Source of the DNA: JBHJOF01 sp050330055
GTDB taxonomy: Bacteria; Pseudomonadota; Alphaproteobacteria; Kiloniellales; JAKSDN01
NCBI GenBank assembly: GCA_050330055.1
Contig: JBHJOF010000015.1
Location: forward strand, 1-30,727
Reading direction: 5' to 3'
DNA length: 30,727 nucleotides
Shown here: piece after piece, positions 18,516 through 27,816 of the stretch
Numbering within the stretch: the first letter of the stretch is position 1
Layout of the letters: every line of letters starts with the position of its first letter
Notes under the pieces: model-generated
What the model saw: only the letters and a program-made list of their open reading frames with translations
The model's database searches: none
Told to the model about the DNA's origin: nothing
Translations under genes and position numbers: made by a program

Positions 18516-18977
18516 TTATCCGGCCGCCGGCTGATCCGGGCGGCCGGCGAGGCAGATCAGCGTCTGCAGCAGCTTGGCGCAAGCCTTCTCGCGCCCGCCC
18601 TTGAGCGCGAAGACATCGACGTCGCAGACGGTCAGCGTGCGGCCCGGCTTGAGGACGCGGCCGACGGCGCGCAGACGCTCGCCGTCGGCCGGGGCCAGCA
18701 GGTTGATCTTGAACTCGGTAGTCAGCACCGAGGCCTCCGCCGGGAACAGGCTGTAGGCGGCGTAGCCGCCGGCCGAATCGGCGATGGTGCTGGTCACCCC
18801 GGCGTGGAAGAAGCCGTGCTGCTGTGTCAAGTCGGGGCGGAAGGGCACCACGATCTCGACCTCGCCGGGCGCGACGCGGGTCAGTGCGGCCCCGAGCAGC
18901 GCCATGATCCCCTGGCGCGCGAAGCTGGCCCGCACGCGGGCCTCGAAATCCGGATCGGCCGCGGTGAAGCCAGTCAT
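18516..18977 (-). CDS. PaaI-type hotdog-fold acyl-CoA thioesterase
   Basis: This 153-residue hotdog protein is likely to hydrolyse an acyl- or aryl-CoA thioester. The active-site helix is QHGFFHAGVTSTIADSAGGYAAYSL (51-75), shown by His54/His58 and Asp67. It continues with VLTTEFKINLLAPADGERL and VCDVDVFALKGGREKACAKLLQT. The open frame runs upstream to 19319 through repeats and part of liuR in another phase, so the ATG at 18977 (MTGFTAADPDFEARV) is chosen. It lies downstream of liuR on the same strand, separated by a REP-like pair. A link to branched-chain acyl-CoA metabolism is likely from context only. Confidence 0.9.
   Translation of the reverse strand: MTGFTAADPDFEARVRASFARQGIMALLGAALTRVAPGEVEIVVPFRPDLTQQHGFFHAGVTSTIADSAGGYAAYSLFPAEASVLTTEFKINLLAPADGERLRAVGRVLKPGRTLTVCDVDVFALKGGREKACAKLLQTLICLAGRPDQPAAG
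18520..18547. terminator. Possible hairpin at a convergent gene end
   Basis: CCGGCCGCC (18520-18528) and GGCGGCCGG (18539-18547) can form a 9-bp stem with a 10-nt loop. It is 20 bp past the stop of the M48 gene and inside the last codons of the thioesterase. There is no U-tract, so this is a weak call. Confidence 0.3.
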
Positions 18978-19002
18978 AAGGGGTCTCCCAATGCGGGGCG
19001 AC

Positions 19003-19104
19003 CCCACCCCCTCCCCGGCCCTCTCCCGTCCAGGGGGAGGGAGAAGTGGGACGCGCAACTGCAGTCCCCTGCCCCTCGACGAGGGAGGGTTAGGGAGGGG
19101 GTGA
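19003..19104. repeat. Inverted pair of C/G-rich REP-like units (pair 3)
   Basis: The forward unit 19005-19045 (CACCCCCTCCCCGGCCCTCT, then a CCGTCCAGGGGGAGGGAGAA hairpin part) faces the reverse unit 19066-19103 (CCCCTGCCCCTCGACGAGGG, then a TTAGGGAGGGGGTG tail). It fills the 139-bp gap between liuR and the thioesterase gene. It shares core and orientation with the pairs at 5786-5936 and 14232-14330. Confidence 0.85.
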
Positions 19105-19116
19105 ATGCAACGCGAG

Positions 19117-19548
19117 TCATTTGGCCGCACCTGCGCTGAGGTTCTGCGAGGCACCATCACCCGAGCTACCTGCCCCCAGCGCCGCGAGCTGGGCGCGGCA
19201 GCCGGCGGCGACGCTGTCGAGGTGGGCGAGCGCCGCGTCGATGTCGGCGCGCCGCTCCAAGAGCTCGGCCCGCTTGGCGGCGATGCGCGGCAGCAGGGTC
19301 TCGAGCTGGCCGAACTCACCCGGCGGCCCCTCGTAGAGGTCGACGATCTCGGCGATCTCCTTGAGGCTGAAGCCGAGCCGCTTGCCGCGCAGGATCAGCT
19401 TGAGCCGGATGCGATCGCGCGGCCGATAGATACGCCGCTGGCCCTCGCGCAGCGGCGCGATCAGGCCCTCGGCCTCGTAGAAGCGGATGGTCCGCGGCGT
19501 CACCGCGAACTCCCGCGCGAGCTCGGAGATGCTGTAGGTGCGTGCCAT
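19117..19548 (-). CDS. liuR: MerR-family regulator of leucine/isovalerate utilisation (LiuR-like)
   Basis: This 143-residue MerR-type repressor/activator is predicted to control branched-chain amino acid degradation. The DNA-binding domain is MARTYSISELAREFAVTPRT, IRFYEAEGLIAPLREGQRRI, then YRPRDRIRLKLILRGKRLGF; a coiled dimerisation helix (about 75-125) follows. The cysteine ligands of metal-sensing MerR proteins are absent; only one Cys is seen, in VAAGCRAQL. Open frame continues to 19605, but the ATG at 19548 is the family start. A CTTTACGT-type palindrome 19 bp upstream matches the LiuR box known from comparative genomics of proteobacteria, supporting the name and autoregulation. The thioesterase gene lies downstream on the same strand. 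Confidence 0.87.
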   Translation of the reverse strand: MARTYSISELAREFAVTPRTIRFYEAEGLIAPLREGQRRIYRPRDRIRLKLILRGKRLGFSLKEIAEIVDLYEGPPGEFGQLETLLPRIAAKRAELLERRADIDAALAHLDSVAAGCRAQLAALGAGSSGDGASQNLSAGAAK

Positions 19549-19566
19549 GTTGAGATCGTATATGAC

Positions 19567-19584
19567 CTTTACGTAAACGTAAAG
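19567..19584. promoter_or_regulatory. LiuR-type operator
   Basis: CTTTACGT-AA-ACGTAAAG is an 18-bp near-perfect palindrome (8-bp arms, 2-bp centre) 19 bp upstream of the liuR start. Its TTTACGT/ACGTAAA arms agree with the binding motif described for LiuR regulators. No second copy was found by eye upstream of liuA, mccB or the hydratase gene. Confidence 0.85.
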
Positions 19585-19626
19585 TCGGTATCGACTGCGA
19601 ATCATACGCTTAGGTGGAGCCGCCTC

Positions 19627-21036
19627 TCACAACAGGAACAGCGCCGCCAGGCCGAGGAAAGCGAAGAAGCCGACCACGTCGGTCACGGTGGTGAGGAACA
19701 CGCTGGAGGCGATCGCCGGGTCGACGCGGAGCTTCTCCAGGCCGAGCGGGACCAGGGTGCCGGTCAGACTGGCGACCAGCAGGTTGGCGACCATGGCCAC
19801 GGCGATGACGATGCCGAGCCGGGGATCGTGGAACCAGAGCCAGGCGACCAGGCCGGTCATGACGGCGAAGAGGATGCCGTTGGAGAGGCCGACGATGATC
19901 TCCTTCCAGAAGAAGCGCATGGCGTTGGCCGCCGTCAAGTCCTTCATGGCGATGGCGCGCACCGCCACGGTGAGCGTCTGCGTCCCGGCGTTGCCGCCCA
20001 TCGAGGCGACGATCGGCATCAGCACGGCGAGCGCCACCAGGCGCTCGATGGTGCCCTCGAAGAGGCCGATCACCAGCGAGGCCAGGATCGCGGTCAAGAG
20101 GTTGACGAAGAGCCAGGGAAAGCGGGCCTTGGTGGTGTCGAGCGCGGCGCTGTAGAGGTCGGTCTCGGACACACCGCCCAGCTTCAAGATGTCCTCTTCT
20201 GCCTCCTCGTCGATCACGTGCACCACGTCGTCGACCGTGATCACGCCGACCAAGCGGCCGGCCTCGTCGACCACCGGGGCCGAGGTCAGGCCGTACTGGC
20301 GGAAGGCATAGGCGACCTCCTCCTGGTCCATGGTCAGCGGGATGACCTTGAGGTCGGTCTCCATGATCTCGGTCAGCCGCACCGGCCGGCGCGTGCGCAG
20401 CACGCGGCTCAAGGGCACCGAGCCGATCGGCTTGTGCTTCGGGTTGACGATGAAGATGTCGTAGAAGTCGTCGGGCAGCTCCTCGGCGGCGCGCATGTGG
20501 TCGATGGTCTCGCCGACGGTCCAGGCCGAGGGCGCCGTCACCACCTCGCGCTGCATCAGGCGGCCGGCGGATTCCTCCGGATAGGTCAGGCTCTCTTCCA
20601 GCAGCTGCCGGTAGGCGCGCGGCAGGGTCGCGAGGATGCGGTGCTGGTCCTCTTCTTCCAGGTCCTCGAAGATCTCGACCGCGTCGTCGCTGTCGAGCTC
20701 CGACAGCGCCTGGGCCAGGTTGCGCGGCCCGATGTGCTCGATCACGTCGGTGCGCACGCCGGGATCGAGATAGCTCAGCACCTCCGGGTCCATCTTGCCG
20801 ATCAGGATGTCGAGCAGCAGATAGCGCTGGTCTTCGGCCAGGTACTCGATCACGTCCGCCAGGTCGGCCGGATGCAGCGGCAGTGCGATCTCTTCGACCT
20901 TGGCGACGTCGGAGGCCGCCAGCGCCTCCTCGATGGCGTAGACCAGCTCGGGATCGAGGCCGTAGTCCTCCTCGGCCGGCGCATCGCCGGGCGGCGGCGC
21001 ATGCGTCGGCTCGTCGTTGGGCGGCGTGTGCGCCAT
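19627..21036 (-). CDS. mgtE: Magnesium transporter MgtE
   Basis: This 469-residue channel-like Mg2+ importer has an acidic cytoplasmic N-domain of superhelical repeats (about 30-160; HPADLADVIEYLAEDQRYLL, SELDSDDAVEIFEDLEEEDQ). Two CBS domains follow (about 165-290), including EIMETDLKVIPLTMDQEEVA and LVGVITVDDVVHVI. Five membrane helices (about 310-469) carry the pore motif MPIVASMGGNAGTQTLTVAVRAIA. The acidic N-domain and CBS pair sense intracellular Mg2+ and close the pore. The start codon is 2 bp after the maeB stop, so maeB and mgtE form an operon. Malic enzyme needs Mg2+ or Mn2+, which is a possible but unproven reason for the pairing. Confidence 0.96.
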   Translation of the reverse strand: MAHTPPNDEPTHAPPPGDAPAEEDYGLDPELVYAIEEALAASDVAKVEEIALPLHPADLADVIEYLAEDQRYLLLDILIGKMDPEVLSYLDPGVRTDVIEHIGPRNLAQALSELDSDDAVEIFEDLEEEDQHRILATLPRAYRQLLEESLTYPEESAGRLMQREVVTAPSAWTVGETIDHMRAAEELPDDFYDIFIVNPKHKPIGSVPLSRVLRTRRPVRLTEIMETDLKVIPLTMDQEEVAYAFRQYGLTSAPVVDEAGRLVGVITVDDVVHVIDEEAEEDILKLGGVSETDLYSAALDTTKARFPWLFVNLLTAILASLVIGLFEGTIERLVALAVLMPIVASMGGNAGTQTLTVAVRAIAMKDLTAANAMRFFWKEIIVGLSNGILFAVMTGLVAWLWFHDPRLGIVIAVAMVANLLVASLTGTLVPLGLEKLRVDPAIASSVFLTTVTDVVGFFAFLGLAALFLL

Positions 21037-21038
21037 GA

Positions 21039-23324
<2,286 letters not shown>

Positions 23325-23652
23325 CCACGCTCCCTCCCCGGCTGCGGACCGGCCCGGCAAGCGGCCGATCCTGATCTCCAAAATCGAGGGCCCGCGGTGG
23401 TTGCCTGCGGGCCCTGGGGTCTCAATCGGCAGTCGCACGGGAGCCGGCGTCGAGGACGCGCGTCTCTCCGAAGTGCGGCGTGTCTAGCTCCGCGCGAGCT
23501 GCATCGCTTGGCCTTACCCCAGCCCTACCCTAGGTTCCCGGGGACTTACCAGACCCCCTGCCAACGCGCAAGCGGCGGCGGAGCGAGGCGGCCAGGGCGC
23601 AGCGCACGCGAGCTGGCAGAAAGATCTTCCGAAGCCGGCTTTCCCATTCTGT

Positions 23653-23686
23653 TATCCGTGTGCATCCGTGTTCATCCGTGTCAAAA
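23653..23686 (+). repeat. TTCATCCGTG repeat, single copy
   Basis: ATCCGTG occurs three times at 10-bp spacing (ATCCGTGTGC, ATCCGTGTTC, ATCCGTGTCAAAA). The same sequence in both orientations bounds the 28672-28809 element. Confidence 0.8.
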
Positions 23687-23705
23687 CATCCTTTGCTTGT
23701 CCTCT

Positions 23706-23747
23706 CCAGGTATCCAGGCCCAGGTATCCAGGCCCAGGCATCCAGGC
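23706..23747 (+). repeat. Three tandem 14-bp units directly before lipB
   Basis: CCAGGTATCCAGGC occurs twice in perfect tandem (23706-23719, 23720-23733), then once with a T-to-C change (CCAGGCATCCAGGC, 23734-23747). The array ends 3 bp before the assigned GTG start. It lies where the lipB ribosome-binding site would be expected, so copy number could alter lipB translation. Confidence 0.85.
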
Positions 23748-23750
23748 ATT

Positions 23751-24473
23751 GTGCGTGTCGTGAATCAGCACCAGCGAACCTTCGCCGCCCTGCCCGCCCC
23801 CGAATGGCGGATCGAAAGCGCGCCCGTGGCCTACCCTGAGGCGGTGGCCGCCATGGAGGCGCGGGTGGCCGCGATCCGCGCCGGCACGGCGCCGGAGCTG
23901 GTCTGGCTCTTGGAGCACCCGCCGCTCTACACCGCCGGCACCAGCGCGCAGGACCGCGACCTGATCGACCCCGGCCGCTTCCCGGTCTTCCGCACGGGGC
24001 GCGGCGGCCAGTACACCTATCACGGCCCGGGCCAGCGGGTGGCCTACGCAATGCTCGACCTCAAGGCGCGCGGGCCCGACCTGCGGCGCTACATCCACGA
24101 CCTGGAGGACTGGATCATCCGCGCGCTCGCCCATTTCAACGTCAAAGGCGAGCGCCGCCCGGGCCGGGTCGGCATCTGGGTCACCCATGCAGGCAAAGAG
24201 GAGAAGATCGCCGCCATCGGCGTGCGCGTGCGCCACTGGGTCAGCTACCACGGCATCGCCCTCAACGTCGATCCGAACCTGAGCCACTTCGCCGGCATCG
24301 TGCCCTGCGGCATCGCCGAGCACGGCGTCACCTCGCTCGCCGCCCTCGGCCTGCCGGTCACGATGGCGGACGTGGACGTGGCGCTGCGGGCGGCGTTCGA
24401 GGAGGTGTTCGGAGGCGTGACAGGTGATGTCACGCCTCCGCTGGGCCACTCCGCTCGCGCGGCAGGCGCCTGA
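23751..24473 (+). CDS. lipB: Lipoyl(octanoyl) transferase LipB
   Basis: LipB moves octanoyl groups from acyl carrier protein to lipoyl domains of 2-oxoacid dehydrogenases, including the branched-chain complex that feeds the liu pathway. About 240 residues are read. RGGQYTYHGPGQRVAYAMLDL (84-104) is the conserved substrate loop. The catalytic Lys152 is in KIAAIGVRVRHWVSYHGIAL and the catalytic Cys186 in IVPCGIAEHGVTSL. No ATG exists at the expected place; GTG at 23751 or 23760 gives the family start (NQHQRTFAALPAPEWRI), and neither has an obvious ribosome-binding site because a 14-bp tandem repeat occupies that position. The 3' end overlaps the convergent MFS gene by 44 bp. Confidence 0.93.
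   Translation: MRVVNQHQRTFAALPAPEWRIESAPVAYPEAVAAMEARVAAIRAGTAPELVWLLEHPPLYTAGTSAQDRDLIDPGRFPVFRTGRGGQYTYHGPGQRVAYAMLDLKARGPDLRRYIHDLEDWIIRALAHFNVKGERRPGRVGIWVTHAGKEEKIAAIGVRVRHWVSYHGIALNVDPNLSHFAGIVPCGIAEHGVTSLAALGLPVTMADVDVALRAAFEEVFGGVTGDVTPPLGHSARAAGA
24410..24440. terminator. Strong hairpin at the convergent lipB/MFS gene ends
   Basis: CGGAGGCGTGACA (24410-24422) pairs perfectly with TGTCACGCCTCCG (24428-24440) around a 5-nt loop. It includes the MFS stop codon (24432-24430) and part of the lipB tail. No U-tract follows on either side, so it may be a Rho-dependent or structural 3' end, working in both directions. Confidence 0.55.
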
Positions 24474-25614
24474 TCGCCTGGAGCAGCGCCAATACAAGCA
24501 TCAGCCCCGCGATGAAGAAGTAGAGCCCGCCCGGTCCAACCAGATCCATGGACAGCGCTGCCAGCAGCGGGCCGCTGATGGTGCCTAGGTCGTAGGCGAT
24601 CAAGAGACAGGCGGCGGCGCCCAGGAAGGCGACCGGCTCGAGCCGGTCGTTGGTTTCGATCGTGCCCAGCATGTAGACCGTATGGCAGATGCCGCCCGTG
24701 AACAGCCCGGCGAGGACAAGGAAGGGAACCGGCGGACGCTCCACCAGGGCGAGGAAGAGCGCGCTGCCGGCACCGAGCAGGCTGAGCCAGAGCACGACCC
24801 TGCCGCGCCCGAACAGATCGGACAGTGTGCCTGCCGGCAGTTGCACGACGAAGGCGCCGAAGTGGCTGCAGAAGACGAAGGCACCGAGTTCGGCCGTCGT
24901 GAGGCCACTGGCGCGGCCGAACAGCGGCGCCAGGCCGTAGATCGCCCCCGTGGTGAGGCCGCCAACCAGGCAAAGGACCATGCCGAACGGCGCCAAGCGG
25001 AAGAGCTGCGCAAAGCGAAGGCGGTGTGACGTGGTCCTGGGCGGCTCGCCCGCGCGGTTCCGCGCCACCGGCAGGACAGCCAGCAGATAGAGCAGGCTGG
25101 TGGCGATGAACACGTTGGCGCCGACCTGATCGCTGAGGCTGATGAAGAGGAACGAGCCGAGCGATACGGAGGTCAGCCGGACGGTCTCGTAGTAGGCGTA
25201 GGTCCGGCCGCGCGTGGCATTACTGGTGGCGTGGTTGAACCAACTGTCGAGGACGACGTAGATGCCGCCGATGCCGATGCCCGTCAGGGCGCGCACCAGC
25301 GGCCACAGCCAGACCGTCGTCACCACGCTCAAGGATGCGGTGGTGAACGCCGCGATCACGGCGAACAGCGCGAAGGCGCGGACATAGCCCAGGGCTGCCA
25401 CGATGCGCCCACAGGTCAGCGACGCCGTCAGTGTCCCGAGGAAGTAGGTCGAGGTGCTGAGGCCGACCAGTGTCTCGCCGGCACCAGCGTTGGCCATCTC
25501 GACGGCCAGGACGGCGAAGTTGCCGCCATTGGCCAGCGCAAAGCAGGAGACGCCGAGCGAGACTCCCAGCATGGAGCGGGCGATGCGGAGCAGGCTCTGA
25601 TCGGCTGGCTGCAT
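24430..25614 (-). CDS. MFS transporter, last gene of the arsenic operon
   Basis: This 394-residue protein has 12 predicted membrane helices. The N-terminal half has RIVAALGYVRAFALFAVIAA and RALTGIGIGGIYVVLDSWFN (the motif that follows MFS helix 4). The C-terminal half has QLPAGTLSDLFGRGRVVLWL, the classic MFS loop-like GxLSDxxGR motif. It resembles the YcaD/UMF2-type group; the solute is unknown. It starts 48 bp after the permease stop, and the whole run from arsR to here is on one strand, so efflux of an arsenical or of an ArsI product is a reasonable inference. Unrelated transport is possible. It overlaps the lipB 3' end. Confidence 0.88.
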   Translation of the reverse strand: MQPADQSLLRIARSMLGVSLGVSCFALANGGNFAVLAVEMANAGAGETLVGLSTSTYFLGTLTASLTCGRIVAALGYVRAFALFAVIAAFTTASLSVVTTVWLWPLVRALTGIGIGGIYVVLDSWFNHATSNATRGRTYAYYETVRLTSVSLGSFLFISLSDQVGANVFIATSLLYLLAVLPVARNRAGEPPRTTSHRLRFAQLFRLAPFGMVLCLVGGLTTGAIYGLAPLFGRASGLTTAELGAFVFCSHFGAFVVQLPAGTLSDLFGRGRVVLWLSLLGAGSALFLALVERPPVPFLVLAGLFTGGICHTVYMLGTIETNDRLEPVAFLGAAACLLIAYDLGTISGPLLAALSMDLVGPGGLYFFIAGLMLVLALLQAIRRLPRERSGPAEA

Positions 25615-25662
25615 CGCCTGCTCCGCGGCCTTGTCGTTCGTTTGGTGCCGGCGGCTCCGGCC

Positions 25663-26727
25663 CTACAGCGCCGTTGCGGCCTGATACCCAAACCCCGTCG
25701 CCAGCGAGCCGGCGAGCGCCAGCGCCAGGTACCAGAGGAAGACCGGCCGCTTGACCAGGGCGAAGACGGCCATGGCGGCGGGGAGCGAGGTGACGGCGCC
25801 GGCGGTCAGGAAGGCGAGCGCCGCGCCTGGCGCCATGCCCATCTGCATCAGCTCGCCGACCAGGGGAATCGCCGCGAAGCCGTTCAGGTAGGCTGGCACG
25901 CCGACCGCGACGGCGAGCGGAATGGCCTGCCAGGCCTCGCCGCCCAGCGTGCTGGCAATCAGGTCGGGCGGCAGCCAGGCGACCATCAGGCTCTCCAGGG
26001 CGAAGGCGAGCAGCAGCCACTTGGCGAGGAACAGGCCGACGCTGCGGGCCTCGCGGACGAAGGCCTGGCGCCGCGCCGGCTCGTCCCAGAAGGACCAGGA
26101 GACTGGCGCGGCGGGGAACGCCTTGCCGCCGCCGCAACCCCGGCCACTGCCGCCACAACCGACCGCCGCCTTGAGCGGCGCTTCGAAGAGGCCGAGCCGC
26201 TGCACGGCCAGGGTGGCGAAGCCGCCCAAAAGGCCCATGGCCACCGCCGCCACGGTCTTGGCCAGGGTGAAGGGCAGGCTGATGGTGGCCGCCATCAGGA
26301 TGAAGGACTCCGGGTCCATCAGCGGCGAGGAGATCCAGAAGGCCATGACCGCGGGCAGCGGCATGCCGGCGGCCAAGAGGGCCGCGATCAGCGGCACCAC
26401 GCCGCAGGAGCAGAAGGGCGATAGGCCGCCGGCCAGCGCGGCGATGACGATGGCGGCCGCCGGGGCACTTGCCACCGCCCGGCCGATCAGGCCGTCGGCG
26501 CCGGCCGCCTTGAGCCAGGCGGCCAGCAGCACCGACAGCAGCAGGAAGGGCGCGATCCAGAGGAAGGAGTCGGCGGTGAAGCGGGCGCTCTCGATCGCCT
26601 GCTGCGGCACCAGCAGAGCCAGGCCGGCGAACAGCAAGACAAACGCCAGCCAGACCCGGTCGATCCGGCTCAAGGTTGTCGGAAAGCCGCGCGCGGCGCC
26701 GCGGACGGCCTGCTCGAGTGCGGTCAT
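25663..26727 (-). CDS. arsP: ArsP-like (DUF318) organoarsenical efflux permease
   Basis: This 354-residue permease has about eight to ten membrane helices. It carries the family motif GGLSPFCSCGVVPLIAALLA with the Cys106/Cys108 pair, and the mirror-image repeat AYLNGFAAIPLVGELMQMGM near the C-terminus. A central cytoplasmic loop carries GCGGSGRGCGGG (Cys191, Cys198), which may capture thiophilic arsenicals. ArsP proteins export trivalent organoarsenicals such as methylarsenite; the wider DUF318 family includes permeases with other or unknown solutes, so the name rests on the arsR-arsI neighbours. The start is an ATG 68 bp after the arsI stop. Confidence 0.87.
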   Translation of the reverse strand: MTALEQAVRGAARGFPTTLSRIDRVWLAFVLLFAGLALLVPQQAIESARFTADSFLWIAPFLLLSVLLAAWLKAAGADGLIGRAVASAPAAAIVIAALAGGLSPFCSCGVVPLIAALLAAGMPLPAVMAFWISSPLMDPESFILMAATISLPFTLAKTVAAVAMGLLGGFATLAVQRLGLFEAPLKAAVGCGGSGRGCGGGKAFPAAPVSWSFWDEPARRQAFVREARSVGLFLAKWLLLAFALESLMVAWLPPDLIASTLGGEAWQAIPLAVAVGVPAYLNGFAAIPLVGELMQMGMAPGAALAFLTAGAVTSLPAAMAVFALVKRPVFLWYLALALAGSLATGFGYQAATAL

Positions 26728-26795
26728 GTTTCTTCCCCTCCTGCTTTCACAACGCGTCGATCAACGTTGAATTCGTTTGGCTTTCTTTGCCGACC

Positions 26796-27302
26796 TCAGC
26801 AGCAGCCGACCCCGGCCCCTTCCTTGCGCTTGGACTCCTCGCTCGCGGTCTGGCCGCCCTCGGGCGCGCCGCAGCCGCAGCCGCCGCCCTTGCCCAGGGC
26901 CGCGAGATCCTGCTCGCTCAGCGAGTCGCTGCCGTAGGTCGTGGTCTGCCCGTGGGTCAGGAAGGTCTCCCAGGGATGGCCGTCCGGGTCGGCGGCCCAG
27001 GACTTGTCCGACTGCGCGTAGCAACAGGTCACGCCCGGCGTCTCGCGCACGGCGAGACCGGCTGCGGCCAGGCGTCGGGTCGCCGCCTCGAGCTCGGCGG
27101 CCTCCTCGACCTGGATGCCGAAATGCACGCCGTCGCCGACCCCGCAGCCCGTGCTGATCGAGAAGTTGACCCGCGGGTCGTCCAGCATCCACTTCGCGTA
27201 GTCCGGCTGCTCGACGCTGGGCGGCGCCCCGAACAGCGTGCTGTAGAATTGGACGGATGGCGGGATATCCGTCACTTGCAGACCGATATGGATGCGCTTC
27301 AT
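26796..27302 (-). CDS. arsI: ArsI/CadI-family C-As lyase (VOC-fold dioxygenase)
   Basis: This 168-residue vicinal-oxygen-chelate enzyme is predicted to split the C-As bond of trivalent methyl- or aryl-arsenicals with Fe(II) and O2. Metal-ligand candidates are His5 (MKRIHIGLQV), His60 (GVHFGIQV) and Glu112 (PWETFLTHGQT). The arsenic-binding vicinal pair Cys93-Cys94 is in VTCCYAQSDKSW. The C-terminal tail is cysteine-rich (GCGCG at 141-145; terminal CC at 167-168), giving extra thiols. CadI-type cadmium-induced proteins are the close alternative, but the flanking arsR and ArsP-like permease favour ArsI. The start is an ATG 84 bp downstream of the arsR stop, behind a palindromic candidate operator. 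Confidence 0.92.
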   Translation of the reverse strand: MKRIHIGLQVTDIPPSVQFYSTLFGAPPSVEQPDYAKWMLDDPRVNFSISTGCGVGDGVHFGIQVEEAAELEAATRRLAAAGLAVRETPGVTCCYAQSDKSWAADPDGHPWETFLTHGQTTTYGSDSLSEQDLAALGKGGGCGCGAPEGGQTASEESKRKEGAGVGCC

Positions 27303-27337
27303 GAGTTGTCTCCTCTTGCCATGACGTCCGGAATAGA

Positions 27338-27361
27338 TTCTATCATTCCGGAATATTAGAA
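27338..27361. promoter_or_regulatory. Candidate ArsR operator between arsR and arsI
   Basis: TTCTA-N2-ATTCCGGAAT-N2-TAGAA is a 24-bp palindrome with 20 of 24 positions symmetric, in an AT-rich gap. A second TCCGGAAT half lies just to the left (about 27327-27334). The position suggests a separate arsenic-responsive promoter for arsI-arsP-MFS. Confidence 0.6.
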
Positions 27362-27386
27362 CTATCTAGCCACAAAAAGCACTGCC

Positions 27387-27704
27387 TCATCCCGCCTCGC
27401 GCCGCACCGGCTTGGCCGGCACGCCGGCGCAGCACTCGGCCGTCAGGAAGCCCAGCAGACCCTCCATCAGGGCGCAGTTCGCCGTGCAGCGCAGCACTCG
27501 GCCCTCGCGCTCCTGCCGCACCAGGCCGACGTTCACCAGATGCGACAGGTGGTGCGACAGGGTCGAGGCCGGAATCTCGAGATGCGCCTGCACGTCGCCG
27601 ACCGGCAGGCCCTCGGGCCCCGCCCGCACCAGCAGGCGAAAGACCTCGAGCCGGGTCGGGTTGCCGAGCTTCTCCAGACAGCGGGCGGCGTGGTTCACGT
27701 CCAT
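27387..27704 (-). CDS. arsR: ArsR-family transcriptional repressor
   Basis: This winged-helix repressor of about 105 residues begins MDVNHAARCLEKLGNPTRLE, with the recognition segment IPASTLSHHLSHLVNVGLVR (about 43-62) and wing REGRVLRCT. It lacks the ELCVCDL cysteine motif of plasmid ArsR. Cysteines instead occur at residue 9, in RCTANC and as a vicinal pair in TAECCAGV near the C-terminus, pointing to a C-terminal thiol sensor site as in other ArsR subtypes. An in-frame TTG at 27740 extends it, but that TTG is part of a -35-like TTGACA. It leads the ars operon on the minus strand. Confidence 0.9.
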   Translation of the reverse strand: MDVNHAARCLEKLGNPTRLEVFRLLVRAGPEGLPVGDVQAHLEIPASTLSHHLSHLVNVGLVRQEREGRVLRCTANCALMEGLLGFLTAECCAGVPAKPVRREAG

Positions 27705-27797
27705 GCACAGCAAGATGGCACCGTGCGACAGCGCTGTCAACTATATTTCTGGAATCATCGTAATATATGGAAAATCAATGTATTATATCGCATTGAT
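27705..27797 (-). promoter_or_regulatory. arsR promoter region with dyads
   Basis: On the minus strand TTGACA (27740-27735) and CATCTT (27717-27712) are 17 bp apart, placing the transcript start within a few bases of the arsR ATG, so the mRNA may be leaderless. A perfect 12-bp palindrome GACAGCGCTGTC (27727-27738) overlaps the -35. Further upstream an ATCAATG/CATTGAT inverted repeat (27774-27797) lies in a very AT-rich tract. Confidence 0.5.
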
Positions 27798-27816
27798 AAC
27801 TTTGTCGGTCAATTCT

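Larger units (their letters stand above)
23325..23750. other. Non-coding divergent region between maeB and lipB
   Basis: This 426-bp stretch holds the upstream region of both genes. A hairpin GGGCCCGC-N11-GCGGGCCC lies at 23388-23414, about 65 bp before the maeB start, possibly an attenuator-like leader element. Around 23653-23686 is a copy of the TTCATCCGTG repeat. Three 14-bp tandem units (23706-23747) abut lipB. No further protein-coding gene or clear promoter was recognised. Confidence 0.6.

Noticed and set aside
23530..24051. Minus-strand open frame over the start of lipB
   Set aside because: Antisense to lipB, containing the translated tandem repeat and the TTCATCCGTG repeat, with no domain.
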